The notes beneath the pieces were generated by a model that was given only the letters and a program-made list of their open reading frames with translations, did no database searches and was not told the origin of the DNA. The position numbers and the translations under genes are program-made. From Pauljensenia sp018375675 (GTDB taxonomy: Bacteria; Actinomycetota; Actinomycetes; Actinomycetales; Actinomycetaceae), in the NCBI GenBank assembly GCA_041432705.1, contig JAPWAE010000004.1:62001-126000 (forward strand): DNA of 64,000 nucleotides, written 5' to 3'. The stretch's first letter is position 1. Every line of letters begins with the position of its first letter. Positions 1 to 6,453 of the stretch are shown one piece after another.

Positions 1-70
1 TCACGGCGTGCACGATGCCGGGGCGGTCCGGGCAGGACAGGGTCACAACAAGCTGCGCGTTTTCAGTCAT
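1..70 (-). CDS. purU: Formyltetrahydrofolate deformylase, 5' end only
   Basis: Only the first 23 codons are in the window. They begin at an ATG at position 70 and run off the left edge. The peptide carries the motif TLSCPDRPGIVHAV, the start of an N-terminal ACT domain as in PurU, which hydrolyses 10-formyltetrahydrofolate to formate and tetrahydrofolate. No Shine-Dalgarno sequence precedes the ATG, but a TAGACT hexamer lies 7 nt upstream, so the mRNA may be leaderless. Other ACT proteins such as SerB share this type of opening, so the name rests on the SCPDRPGIV pattern alone. Confidence 0.65.
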   Translation of the reverse strand, partial: MTENAQLVVTLSCPDRPGIVHAV

Positions 71-77
71 GCGTTCC

Positions 78-83
78 AGTCTA
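78..83 (-). promoter_or_regulatory. Candidate -10 element of purU
   Basis: TAGACT on the minus strand, 7 nt before the purU ATG. The geometry matches leaderless transcription seen at several other genes in this window. Confidence 0.45.
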
Positions 84-219
84 ACTAGGTTCATACCCAC
101 GAACGAGGCAGGGGCAGGGTTTGCGGGCGATGCCACGGGTTGTGGGGTGGGGTTGTTGCTGGACGTGGCGAGGTCGCGTCATTGCGGGCGGGGTGGTAGT
201 CCGGACAGGCATCGCCACG

Positions 220-291
220 GTTTCACGCCCGTTTCACGTGCGTTTCACGAGCCGCCAAGGCTGGCGACAACAGTTTCACGCGCGTTACACG
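220..291 (+). repeat. GTTTCACG direct repeats with 11-bp period
   Basis: Three copies of GTTTCACG start at 220, 231 and 242, exactly 11 bp apart. Two more (the second as GTTACACG) start at 273 and 284, again 11 bp apart. One copy per helical turn is the layout bound by OmpR/PhoB-class response regulators, for example the 11-nt direct repeat units of actinobacterial PHO boxes. The same arrangement recurs inverted at 21411-21429. The array lies between the divergent starts of purU (70) and the membrane GNAT gene (524). Apart from this array and the flanking promoters, nothing gene-like was seen in 71-523. Confidence 0.6.
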
Positions 292-482
292 CGTGCACAA
301 GCCGACACCGAACTACGCCGGCCGACACAACCGCTGACACGTCGGCCCACTGGGCGACATCCATCGGCCTCTCCTGTCGCACTTTACGCTGCAGAACTGC
401 GACACCAGGAAACCGCGCGAGCATTCGCTTGACACCCAAGTTACCCTTGCTCCCATCACGGGGACCAACTCCCTGGACAGGC

Positions 483-491
483 TGCTACGAT
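483..491 (+). promoter_or_regulatory. Extended -10 promoter of the membrane GNAT gene
   Basis: TGCTACGAT is an extended -10 (TG, one base, TACGAT). It would start transcription near 498, just ahead of the AAAGGAG ribosome site at 512-518. This favours the ATG at 524 over the GTG at 500 as the real start. Confidence 0.4.
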
Positions 492-523
492 GCGAAGCAG
501 TGAACCAGAGCAAAGGAGCCACC

Positions 524-2674
524 ATGGTCCCCGCCGACGATGAGCACGAGAGCGCTAACGAGGCAGAGAGGAACACGTCTACGAAAGAGCGCGAACCCGG
601 ACACCTGACCCCCATGCCCAACTGGCTGATGAAGTGGTGGATTCCGATACCACTCACCTTGTTCCTCCTTGCCTTGGGTTGCTTTCTGGCATCAATCTGG
701 CACATGCCGCTCCGGCCCGTTTCATGGCAGGAAAGCAAGCTATTTTGGCCTCCATCATGGCCAATCAACCCATTTTGGCCTCCATCATGGCCATTCAACT
801 ATCACTGGCCATCCAAAGACGCAATGGCCCTGTGCACAACAATCGCGGGGGCAGGCTTCGCATTCGCGACATGGCAGCAGAGGAGCCACGATAATGCAGC
901 CAAAGCAAAGCAAGCACAGGCAGCGATCGAACGCGACGACTACTGGAAGCGCCGCGAACATATTTACCAGCTCCTCGGATCGGAAAATCCTGGCCTACGG
1001 CTCAGCGCAGTTGCGCTACTCGCCGAACTGGCAGATTCCGCATCACATAGCAATCTTCTAAACAAGACAGAAAAACAGCAGCTACAGCGCCACATCATAA
1101 ACATGCTATGTCTACAGTTGCGCCACGAAGGATTAAATATCCCCTCAGAAGGAACTGAGGACGATCATTCAGAAATACAAAGAGAAACACTCAACATTAT
1201 CCTCGACAGGATGGACTCAAACCAAAAACAAAATAATCGCGCAGACTGGACGAAACAGCCACTATTTCTGAGACAATGCGAAATACACACACCAGTAACC
1301 ATTAATAACCGTCGAGTCGAGTGCACCCTAGATCTCTCTGACACAACTTTTCACAAAGAAGTCTCAATACTCAACTCAGACCTTCTCGCATTAATATGGG
1401 AAAGCGCAACATTTGAGGAACCACTATTGGTTAGTAGCAGCAGCCAGAACATAATCGCTGCAAACACAATACCCCAAGCACTTAACTTCACCCAGTTTAC
1501 AAATATTCACATCGTCACCACGATACCTCGTTTCATCATCAACTTTCCGAACACCCCAAAGGAAAGCAATGTGATCCGATTTGAAAATTGCAGCTTCTTT
1601 CAAAAGGTAGATAGTCACTCACAAACACAACCGCCAACAACAGATGGCGGCGCAATCATTACAGACTTCCTAGGCGAAAGAAGAATAAAGAAAGCAACGC
1701 CCACTGTAATCCTAGACGAATGCACCATCTCCACCCTCCAGATACAGCTTCAACAGCTACACTCTCCAATAAGCATCAAGAAATCAAAAATCCTCAAACA
1801 ACTCGACATAACAATCAACTTTAGCCCTTACTTCCCTGACGGAATGTGCAACGCGAGCATAGACTCCTCAATCAAAATTGAAAGAAATATATTCTACCCG
1901 GATTATACTGCCCCAATTAGACTGAAATCGAATGATACCGAGAAACTAAAATCTATTCTCGACTTCACAAGCAACAGGCTAACGACCACTACTTCCGAAT
2001 ATCAACATCACGCACTCGGAATGAAGCTCGGCCACAACATGGGCGAACAGTTCCACTTCTTCGACCAGTCTACAAATGATCCAAATAAGCGTTTTGTGGC
2101 TCCATGGGATACCGGAAATGAAAGCACCAATTACACCTCATCACTTGCATGCGGGCTCTACGAAGGTAGTAAATCTCTCCAAATCCGCTTGGCAGAATAC
2201 GAGGATCTGAGATTTATAAATGAAACCTGCGCGCACGTCAGAGAGGAGACACTGAAATGCCACCCACTTGGACAATGGCCTGACGGATTTCCTGCCCGAG
2301 TCGACATTGAGGATCACATAACCGCCAACGAATGTTACATCGTAAGTGACGATTTCGGCCCACTTGGCTTTTTCATCTTCAGCTCCGGCCCATACAAAAC
2401 CTATGAGACAATCAATGGAAAATGGCGCTCTGATTCTTGCTATTACACCATTCACCGAATTTCTGCGTGCCGCGGCCGAGGCATTGCGCATGCGATCTTC
2501 GAGTTCGCCGCTAGCCACGCCGATTACATACGCTGCGACACTCATGAGATTAACGGCGCCATGCGCCATGCCCTCAAAGAGTTCGGATTCCTAGAGTGTG
2601 GAACGATTGATACGGACGACGGATCGAAGCGAATCGCATATGACTGGATCAAGCAGCCTGAACGTAGAGACTAA
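524..2674 (+). CDS. Membrane-anchored protein with C-terminal GNAT acetyltransferase domain
   Basis: The protein has 716 residues from the ATG at 524, which has an ideal AAAGGAG site 5 nt away. A hydrophobic segment (about residues 35-55) is followed by two 10-residue repeats of the FWPPSWP type and a second hydrophobic segment near residue 105. A charged helix (about 120-155) then leads into LGSENPGLRLSAVALLAEL, which resembles the regular helical lead-in of membrane-anchored pentapeptide-repeat proteins. The middle (about 230-540) is Asn/Thr/Ser/Ile-rich with short beta-like stretches, and I cannot assign it to a family. The last 160 residues form a GNAT domain with the acetyl-CoA motif CRGRGIAHAI. 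The stretch about 1050-2200 is clearly AT-richer than the rest of the window, which suggests horizontal acquisition. The C-terminal domain is a close paralogue of the next gene. Substrate unknown. Confidence 0.7.
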   Translation: MVPADDEHESANEAERNTSTKEREPGHLTPMPNWLMKWWIPIPLTLFLLALGCFLASIWHMPLRPVSWQESKLFWPPSWPINPFWPPSWPFNYHWPSKDAMALCTTIAGAGFAFATWQQRSHDNAAKAKQAQAAIERDDYWKRREHIYQLLGSENPGLRLSAVALLAELADSASHSNLLNKTEKQQLQRHIINMLCLQLRHEGLNIPSEGTEDDHSEIQRETLNIILDRMDSNQKQNNRADWTKQPLFLRQCEIHTPVTINNRRVECTLDLSDTTFHKEVSILNSDLLALIWESATFEEPLLVSSSSQNIIAANTIPQALNFTQFTNIHIVTTIPRFIINFPNTPKESNVIRFENCSFFQKVDSHSQTQPPTTDGGAIITDFLGERRIKKATPTVILDECTISTLQIQLQQLHSPISIKKSKILKQLDITINFSPYFPDGMCNASIDSSIKIERNIFYPDYTAPIRLKSNDTEKLKSILDFTSNRLTTTTSEYQHHALGMKLGHNMGEQFHFFDQSTNDPNKRFVAPWDTGNESTNYTSSLACGLYEGSKSLQIRLAEYEDLRFINETCAHVREETLKCHPLGQWPDGFPARVDIEDHITANECYIVSDDFGPLGFFIFSSGPYKTYETINGKWRSDSCYYTIHRISACRGRGIAHAIFEFAASHADYIRCDTHEINGAMRHALKEFGFLECGTIDTDDGSKRIAYDWIKQPERRD
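742..798 (+). repeat. 30-bp in-frame tandem repeat (FWPPSWP)
   Basis: TTTTGGCCTCCATCATGGCC occurs twice with a 30-bp period inside the membrane GNAT gene. It encodes two FWPPSWP units between the two hydrophobic segments, presumably on the outer face of the membrane. Confidence 0.7.
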
Positions 2675-2777
2675 ATCGCAATTGCAAAAGCTCACATTTC
2701 CCCACGACATAACACTGGAACTTGCAGCAATACGGAAGGCTACTGAATGGACGCAGGGTGGTCGGCACAATTGCGGT

Positions 2778-3287
2778 ATGCAGATTCGAATCGCCTCCCC
2801 TGAAGACCTCGAGTTCATTGAGGGTGCGTATGAGCATGCTCGGGCATTCATGCAGGCGAATGGGAATGCGACTCAGTGGCCCGAAGGGTACCCGGGCCGG
2901 ATTGATGCTGAGGAAGACATCGCGCACGGACACTGCTTTCTCGTGACCGATGAAGCCGGGCCGCTCGCCGTCTTTTCTTTCGCTGCCGGACCAGACGAGA
3001 CCTACGCCGAGATCGATGGTGCGTGGCATTCCGAGGCTGAATACCACGTCATCCACCGCGTGGCCGCGGTGCGTGGGCGTGGGGTCGCGCGGGCAATTTT
3101 CAGCTTCGCGGCTGAGCACACTGACTACCTGCGCTGCGACACCCACGAGGACAACGCACCAATGCGACACGCGCTTGAGTCATTTGGATTCCGCGAGTGC
3201 GGCACCATCACGGTTGCCAACGGTACGCAGCGCGTTGCCTACGACTGGATCAAGGAGCCACTAGACGACAGCACCTCACGGTCGTAA
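2778..3287 (+). CDS. GNAT family N-acetyltransferase (paralogue of the preceding C-terminal domain)
   Basis: The protein has 169 residues from the ATG at 2778, where similarity to the upstream GNAT domain begins (MQIRIASPEDLEFI against LQIRLAEYEDLRFI). The acetyl-CoA loop VRGRGVARAI is intact, as is the shared core YLRCDTHEDNAPMRHALESF. An upstream extension to 2598 stays open but overlaps the previous gene and lacks homology. No strong ribosome site precedes 2778 (only AGGGTGG about 18 nt away), so the start is uncertain. Base composition is that of the host, unlike the AT-rich neighbour. This makes it the likelier resident copy, with the fused domain a diverged duplicate. Substrate unknown. 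Confidence 0.8.
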   Translation: MQIRIASPEDLEFIEGAYEHARAFMQANGNATQWPEGYPGRIDAEEDIAHGHCFLVTDEAGPLAVFSFAAGPDETYAEIDGAWHSEAEYHVIHRVAAVRGRGVARAIFSFAAEHTDYLRCDTHEDNAPMRHALESFGFRECGTITVANGTQRVAYDWIKEPLDDSTSRS

Positions 3288-3319
3288 TGCCCAGCCGGCC
3301 GCAGATGCGTCCCACACTT

Positions 3320-3424
3320 TCGCATGCAATTCCCGCCGACATAGATTGACGACACCTCAAAAACCGCAAGATCCCAACGGTTCGGTTTCAAATTCTGAAA
3401 TGCTGTCGTGGGAATTGCATGCGA
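3320..3424. repeat. Inverted-repeat element, copy A (TCGCATGCAATTCCC ends)
   Basis: TCGCATGCAATTCCC at 3320-3334 is repeated exactly inverted at 3410-3424, enclosing 75 bp without an ORF. A second element with the same ends is at 41928-42032. Near the right end both share a similar inner sequence (TTCA, then TGAAA, then TCG before the terminal repeat). No transposase is associated, so it is a MITE-like or structured element of unknown nature. Confidence 0.7.
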
Positions 3425-3451
3425 CTTTTGCGGAGCTGCACCCGTTATGGA

Positions 3452-3519
3452 GCATTACACCCGATCAGTGGGCATTACACCCGATCAGAACGGGTGCAAT
3501 GCTCACTGATCGGGTGCAC
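3452..3519. repeat. Fold-back array of GCATTACACCCGATCAG units
   Basis: Two forward units (GCATTACACCCGATCAGTG at 3452, GCATTACACCCGATCAGAA at 3472) are followed by two inverted units (CGGGTGCAATGC, then CACTGATCGGGTGCAC). The stretch can fold on itself. The GCATTACACC core is shared with the arrays at 3676-3765 and 41431-41557. Confidence 0.75.
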
Positions 3520-3675
3520 GCCCTCATCGACGACAAGCTCTATTGCGGATGCGCTTCCTACGCGGAATGGACACCACGACTAAACCCCATCCCACACACC
3601 GACGCTCCAGCCAAGGCCACTTACGATGGCCCTCACCGTCGCGTAGTAGGCATCAGGCCCCAATGATGCTTGTTT

Positions 3676-3765
3676 CTAAGTGGTGTTACACCACTTAGGG
3701 GCCATTACACCAGCTCGGAGATGGTGTAATGCTCCCCTAACTGGTGTAATGCTCCCTAACTAGTG
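3676..3765. repeat. 23-bp palindrome plus GGTGTAATGCTCCCTAACT repeats
   Basis: A perfect odd-centred palindrome, CTAAGTGGTGT-T-ACACCACTTAG, occupies 3676-3698. It is followed by GGCCATTACACC, ATGGTGTAATGCTCCCC and TGGTGTAATGCTCCCTAACT. The palindrome is the exact reverse complement of 41535-41557, and the following units are the reverse complement of the tandem 19-mers at 41431-41506. Confidence 0.8.
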
Positions 3766-3849
3766 CAGGGCTGGCAAGCATGGCTCGGCTGGCATCTCGT
3801 TGGAGCAGCTATCGGGCAGATCTCGCCGCGCGCGGGCTTGTTGCTCAGT

Positions 3850-3944
3850 GGCATTGCACCACTTAGCGCAGCATTGCACTGGGTAGTAAGCAGTGCATTG
3901 CCGCGCTATCTAGTGCATTTCTGCTTCATCTAGTGCATTGCTCC
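3850..3944. repeat. Degenerate GCATTGCAC / TAGTGCATTGC array
   Basis: GCATTGCACCACTTAGCGCA and GCATTGCACTGGGTAGTAAG are followed by CAGTGCATTGC, CTAGTGCATTTC and CTAGTGCATTGC in the opposite sense, with about 20-bp spacing. This is a diverged variant of the neighbouring arrays. Apart from these repeats I see nothing coding between 3288 and 4112. Confidence 0.6.
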
Positions 3945-4046
3945 ATGATGCGGGGCCACCTCGTGTCACCGAAGCCCCACGACGCACCACACTCGCAGAC
4001 GAACCCCACAACAAGCCCGCAGACCCCACAACAACCCCATACATGC

Positions 4047-4082
4047 GGGCGCGCGCCCGGCCAATCAGCCGGGCGCGCGCCC
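4047..4082 (-). terminator. Hairpin downstream of mdh
   Basis: A perfect 15-bp GC-rich stem (GGGCGCGCGCCCGGC) with loop CAATCA lies 31 bp past the mdh stop on its strand. There is no U tract, as is common in high-GC actinobacteria. Confidence 0.75.
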
Positions 4083-4112
4083 TTCCCACCAACCGCCACG
4101 AGGGCGGTAGCC

Positions 4113-5102
4113 TCACTTGATGAAGCCGAGCGCCTTGACGGCGTCGTACTCTTCCTGGAGGGCCTTGATGTTGTGGTCGATTCCGGCGCGGGTCGCGTCG
4201 GAGATCTCGAGGCCGTCGACGACCTGCCACTCGCCACCATCGGAGGTGACGGGGAAGCCGAAGTTCAGGCCGGCGGGGACGCCGTAGTGCGTACCGTCGG
4301 ACATGACACCGGCGGTAACCCACTCACCCTCGGGGGTGCCGTGGATCCAGGAGTACATGTGATCGATCGCGGCGTTCGCAGCGGAGGCGGCCGAGGAGGC
4401 GCCACGCGCCTCGATGATGGCGGCACCGCGCTTGGCGACGGTGGGACGGTAGTAGCTGGACAGCCACTCTTCGTCCACGAGCTCGGTCGCGGGCTTGCCA
4501 GCAACCTTCGCGAAGGAGACATCCGGGTACTGGTCGGCCGAGTGGTTACCCCACACGACGACGTCCTTGATGTCGGCGTTCGCGGCACCGGTCTTGTGCG
4601 CCAGCTGAGCGATCGCACGGTTGTGGTCGAGGCGCATCATCGCGGTGAAGCGCGACGCCGGGACGTCCGGCGCAGCGTTCTGGGCGATGGTGGCGTTGGT
4701 GTTCGCGGGGTTGCCCACGACGAGGACGCGCACGTCATCGGCGGCGCCGTCGTTGATGGCCTTGCCCTGGGGACCAAAGATGCCCGCGTTGGCCTCGAGC
4801 AGGTCGGCACGCTCCATGCCGGCGCGACGCGGCATGGCGCCCACCAGGTAAGCAACGTTGGTGCCCTGGAACGCACGGTTCACGTCGTCGAAGATCTCAA
4901 CGCCGGCCAGGGTCGGGAACGCACAGTCGTCGAGTTCCATCGCGGTGCCCTCGGCAGCCTTCACGGCCTGCGGGATCTCCAGCAGGTGCAGCTTGACGGG
5001 CACGTCCGGGCCGAACAGCTGGCCGGAAGCAATGCGGAACAGGAGGGCGTAGCCGATGTTGCCGGCTGCGCCAGTGACGGTGACGATACGAGGTTCTGCC
5101 AT
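4113..5102 (-). CDS. mdh: Malate dehydrogenase
   Basis: Interconverts malate and oxaloacetate with NAD in the cytosol (TCA cycle or reductive branch to succinate). The 329 residues are the normal length for the actinobacterial enzyme, which resembles the cytosolic/LDH-like type. The NAD-binding motif TGAAGNIGY is at residues 10-18, substrate arginines lie in PRRAGMERADLL (about 91-102) and MMRLDHNR (about 155-162), and the catalytic His is in WGNHS (about 184-188). AAAGGAG lies 9 nt before the ATG at 5102. It is transcribed alone, divergent from the cation-efflux gene and ending at a strong hairpin. Together with sdhCAB in this window it would supply the reductive malate-fumarate-succinate arm, though fumarase is not in view. 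Confidence 0.97.
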   Translation of the reverse strand: MAEPRIVTVTGAAGNIGYALLFRIASGQLFGPDVPVKLHLLEIPQAVKAAEGTAMELDDCAFPTLAGVEIFDDVNRAFQGTNVAYLVGAMPRRAGMERADLLEANAGIFGPQGKAINDGAADDVRVLVVGNPANTNATIAQNAAPDVPASRFTAMMRLDHNRAIAQLAHKTGAANADIKDVVVWGNHSADQYPDVSFAKVAGKPATELVDEEWLSSYYRPTVAKRGAAIIEARGASSAASAANAAIDHMYSWIHGTPEGEWVTAGVMSDGTHYGVPAGLNFGFPVTSDGGEWQVVDGLEISDATRAGIDHNIKALQEEYDAVKALGFIK

Positions 5103-5292
5103 GATGTGGCGCTCCTTTACAGTTCCTGTGGGCGTGTGCCCTTCAGTCGCGGTGTTCCCCGCGCTCTGTCTTCTAGGATACGTCGTCCGTCACACTCAGA
5201 CCCGGGCACCCAGTCCCAGGACAACCCACCCAGCCAGTGATCTGCAACATATCAAAGGGGTGGAGGTCTCCACCGCAGGCCCCATCGGCATG

Positions 5293-5298
5293 TACAGT
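5293..5298 (+). promoter_or_regulatory. -10 element of the cation-efflux gene (leaderless)
   Basis: TACAGT ends exactly 6 nt before the ATG at 5305, which puts the expected transcription start on the start codon. A GGAG at 5300-5303 is too close to the ATG to act as a normal ribosome site. Confidence 0.5.
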
Positions 5299-5304
5299 AG
5301 GAGC

Positions 5305-6336
5305 ATGTCCGACAACCGTCCCCTCCCCTCCCCCGGCACCGGATCCGCGCGAGAATCGGCCCCTACCTCGTCCCACGTCGACGAGGCCGTGGCCCACTCC
5401 CACAATCACGCACATTCCCCGAAAGGCGGGCAGGGCGGCCACTCGCACGATCACTCCCACGCGGGGGCCTCGACCAAGCGCCTGGGGTGGGCGCTCGCGG
5501 TCACGGGGGCGGTCGTCGTGGCCGAGCTGCTCGGCGCCTTCTGGTCGGGCTCCCTATCGCTGGCAGCGGACGCGGGGCACATGGTCGTGGATGCGTCCGG
5601 ACTCGTCATCGCCCTGATCGCCGCACGCCTCATGCGCCGCCCGCGCGACGAGAAGCACACGTGGGGGTGGGCGCGCTCCGAGGTCTTGGCCGCCGCCCTG
5701 CAAGCCGGCATGCTCCTCGTCATCTGCGTCATGGTCGCCTGGGAGGGCGCGTGGCGCCTGGCATCCCCGCCCGAGGTCGAGGCCGGCCCCATGCTCCTCG
5801 TCGGCGTCATCGGCCTGGTCGCGAACGTCGTGTCGTTGGTGATCCTCGCGGGCGGGCGCGAGGCGAACCTCAACATGCGTGCCGCGTTCCTGGAGGTCTC
5901 GAACGACGCGCTCGGATCCCTCGCGGTCATCGTCGCGGCCGGCACAGAGTGGGCCTTCGGGTGGACCCGCGCCGACGCGATCGCCTCGCTCCTGATCGCT
6001 GTCCTGATGGCGCCGCGAGCGATGACGCTCCTGCGCCGCTCTATCGCGATCCTCATGGAGCAGGCACCCGCCAGCGTGGACGTGGCCAAGCTGCGCGCGC
6101 ACATGCTGGGCGTCGACGGCGTGCTCGACGTGCACGACCTGCACGTGGCCGCCGTGTCCTCGCACCTCGTGACCGTCACCGCGCACGTGACCGTCACGCA
6201 TGAGGCCGACGGCCCCTCCCGCGACCGCATCATCCATGAGCTCGGCGAGTGCGCGTGCCACCACTTCCCCATCGCGCACTCCACGTTCCAGCTCGAATGC
6301 CCCGAGCACGCGAGCCACGAGCACATCGAGCACTAA
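5305..6336 (+). CDS. Cation diffusion facilitator (Zn/Co/Cd efflux) with His-rich N terminus
   Basis: A 343-residue membrane exporter of the CDF family that would swap divalent metal for protons. The N terminus is a cytoplasmic His-rich stretch (HSHNHAHS and HSHDHSH, about residues 30-55). Six hydrophobic segments and a C-terminal ferredoxin-like domain (about 255-335) follow. Transmembrane segment 2 has the metal site DAGHMVVD. The matching site in segment 5 reads EVSND, with Glu where many zinc CDFs have His, so metal choice may differ. More His and Cys residues sit at the end (CACHHF, HASHEHIEH). The ATG at 5305 begins the His-rich domain. Longer upstream readings overlap mdh and are not credible. 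Metal identity is not determined. Confidence 0.92.
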   Translation: MSDNRPLPSPGTGSARESAPTSSHVDEAVAHSHNHAHSPKGGQGGHSHDHSHAGASTKRLGWALAVTGAVVVAELLGAFWSGSLSLAADAGHMVVDASGLVIALIAARLMRRPRDEKHTWGWARSEVLAAALQAGMLLVICVMVAWEGAWRLASPPEVEAGPMLLVGVIGLVANVVSLVILAGGREANLNMRAAFLEVSNDALGSLAVIVAAGTEWAFGWTRADAIASLLIAVLMAPRAMTLLRRSIAILMEQAPASVDVAKLRAHMLGVDGVLDVHDLHVAAVSSHLVTVTAHVTVTHEADGPSRDRIIHELGECACHHFPIAHSTFQLECPEHASHEHIEH

Positions 6337-6405
6337 GCGACGCCTCGTCCCCACATACAGCGAGGCGGCAGGAGCTTCAGGCTCCCACCGCCTCCCCAGA
6401 TACAC

Positions 6406-6439
6406 GTTGGGGGCCGCGCCTGACGGCGCGACCCCCAAC
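6406..6439. terminator. Shared terminator between the efflux gene and pgi
   Basis: Arms GTTGGGGG..CGCGCC and GGCGCG..CCCCCAAC form a 14-bp stem with one mismatch and loop TGAC. It sits between convergent genes ending at 6336 and 6454, so it can serve both. Confidence 0.75.
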
Positions 6440-6453
6440 GAGCTCAGAAGCGA

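Noticed and set aside
15..503. 162-codon frame before the membrane GNAT gene
   Set aside because: It overlaps purU antisense and the GTTTCACG array, with no domain or ribosome site.
500..523. GTG start for the membrane GNAT gene
   Set aside because: The AAAGGAG site and extended -10 position fit the ATG at 524 much better.
3346..3666. 106-codon open frame starting at a TTG
   Set aside because: It runs through the fold-back repeat array, has no ribosome site or recognisable domain, and its peptide simply encodes the repeats.
3676..3765. Type III toxin-antitoxin repeat RNA
   Set aside because: Repeats are palindromic and reversed in orientation, and no ToxN-type gene lies next to them.
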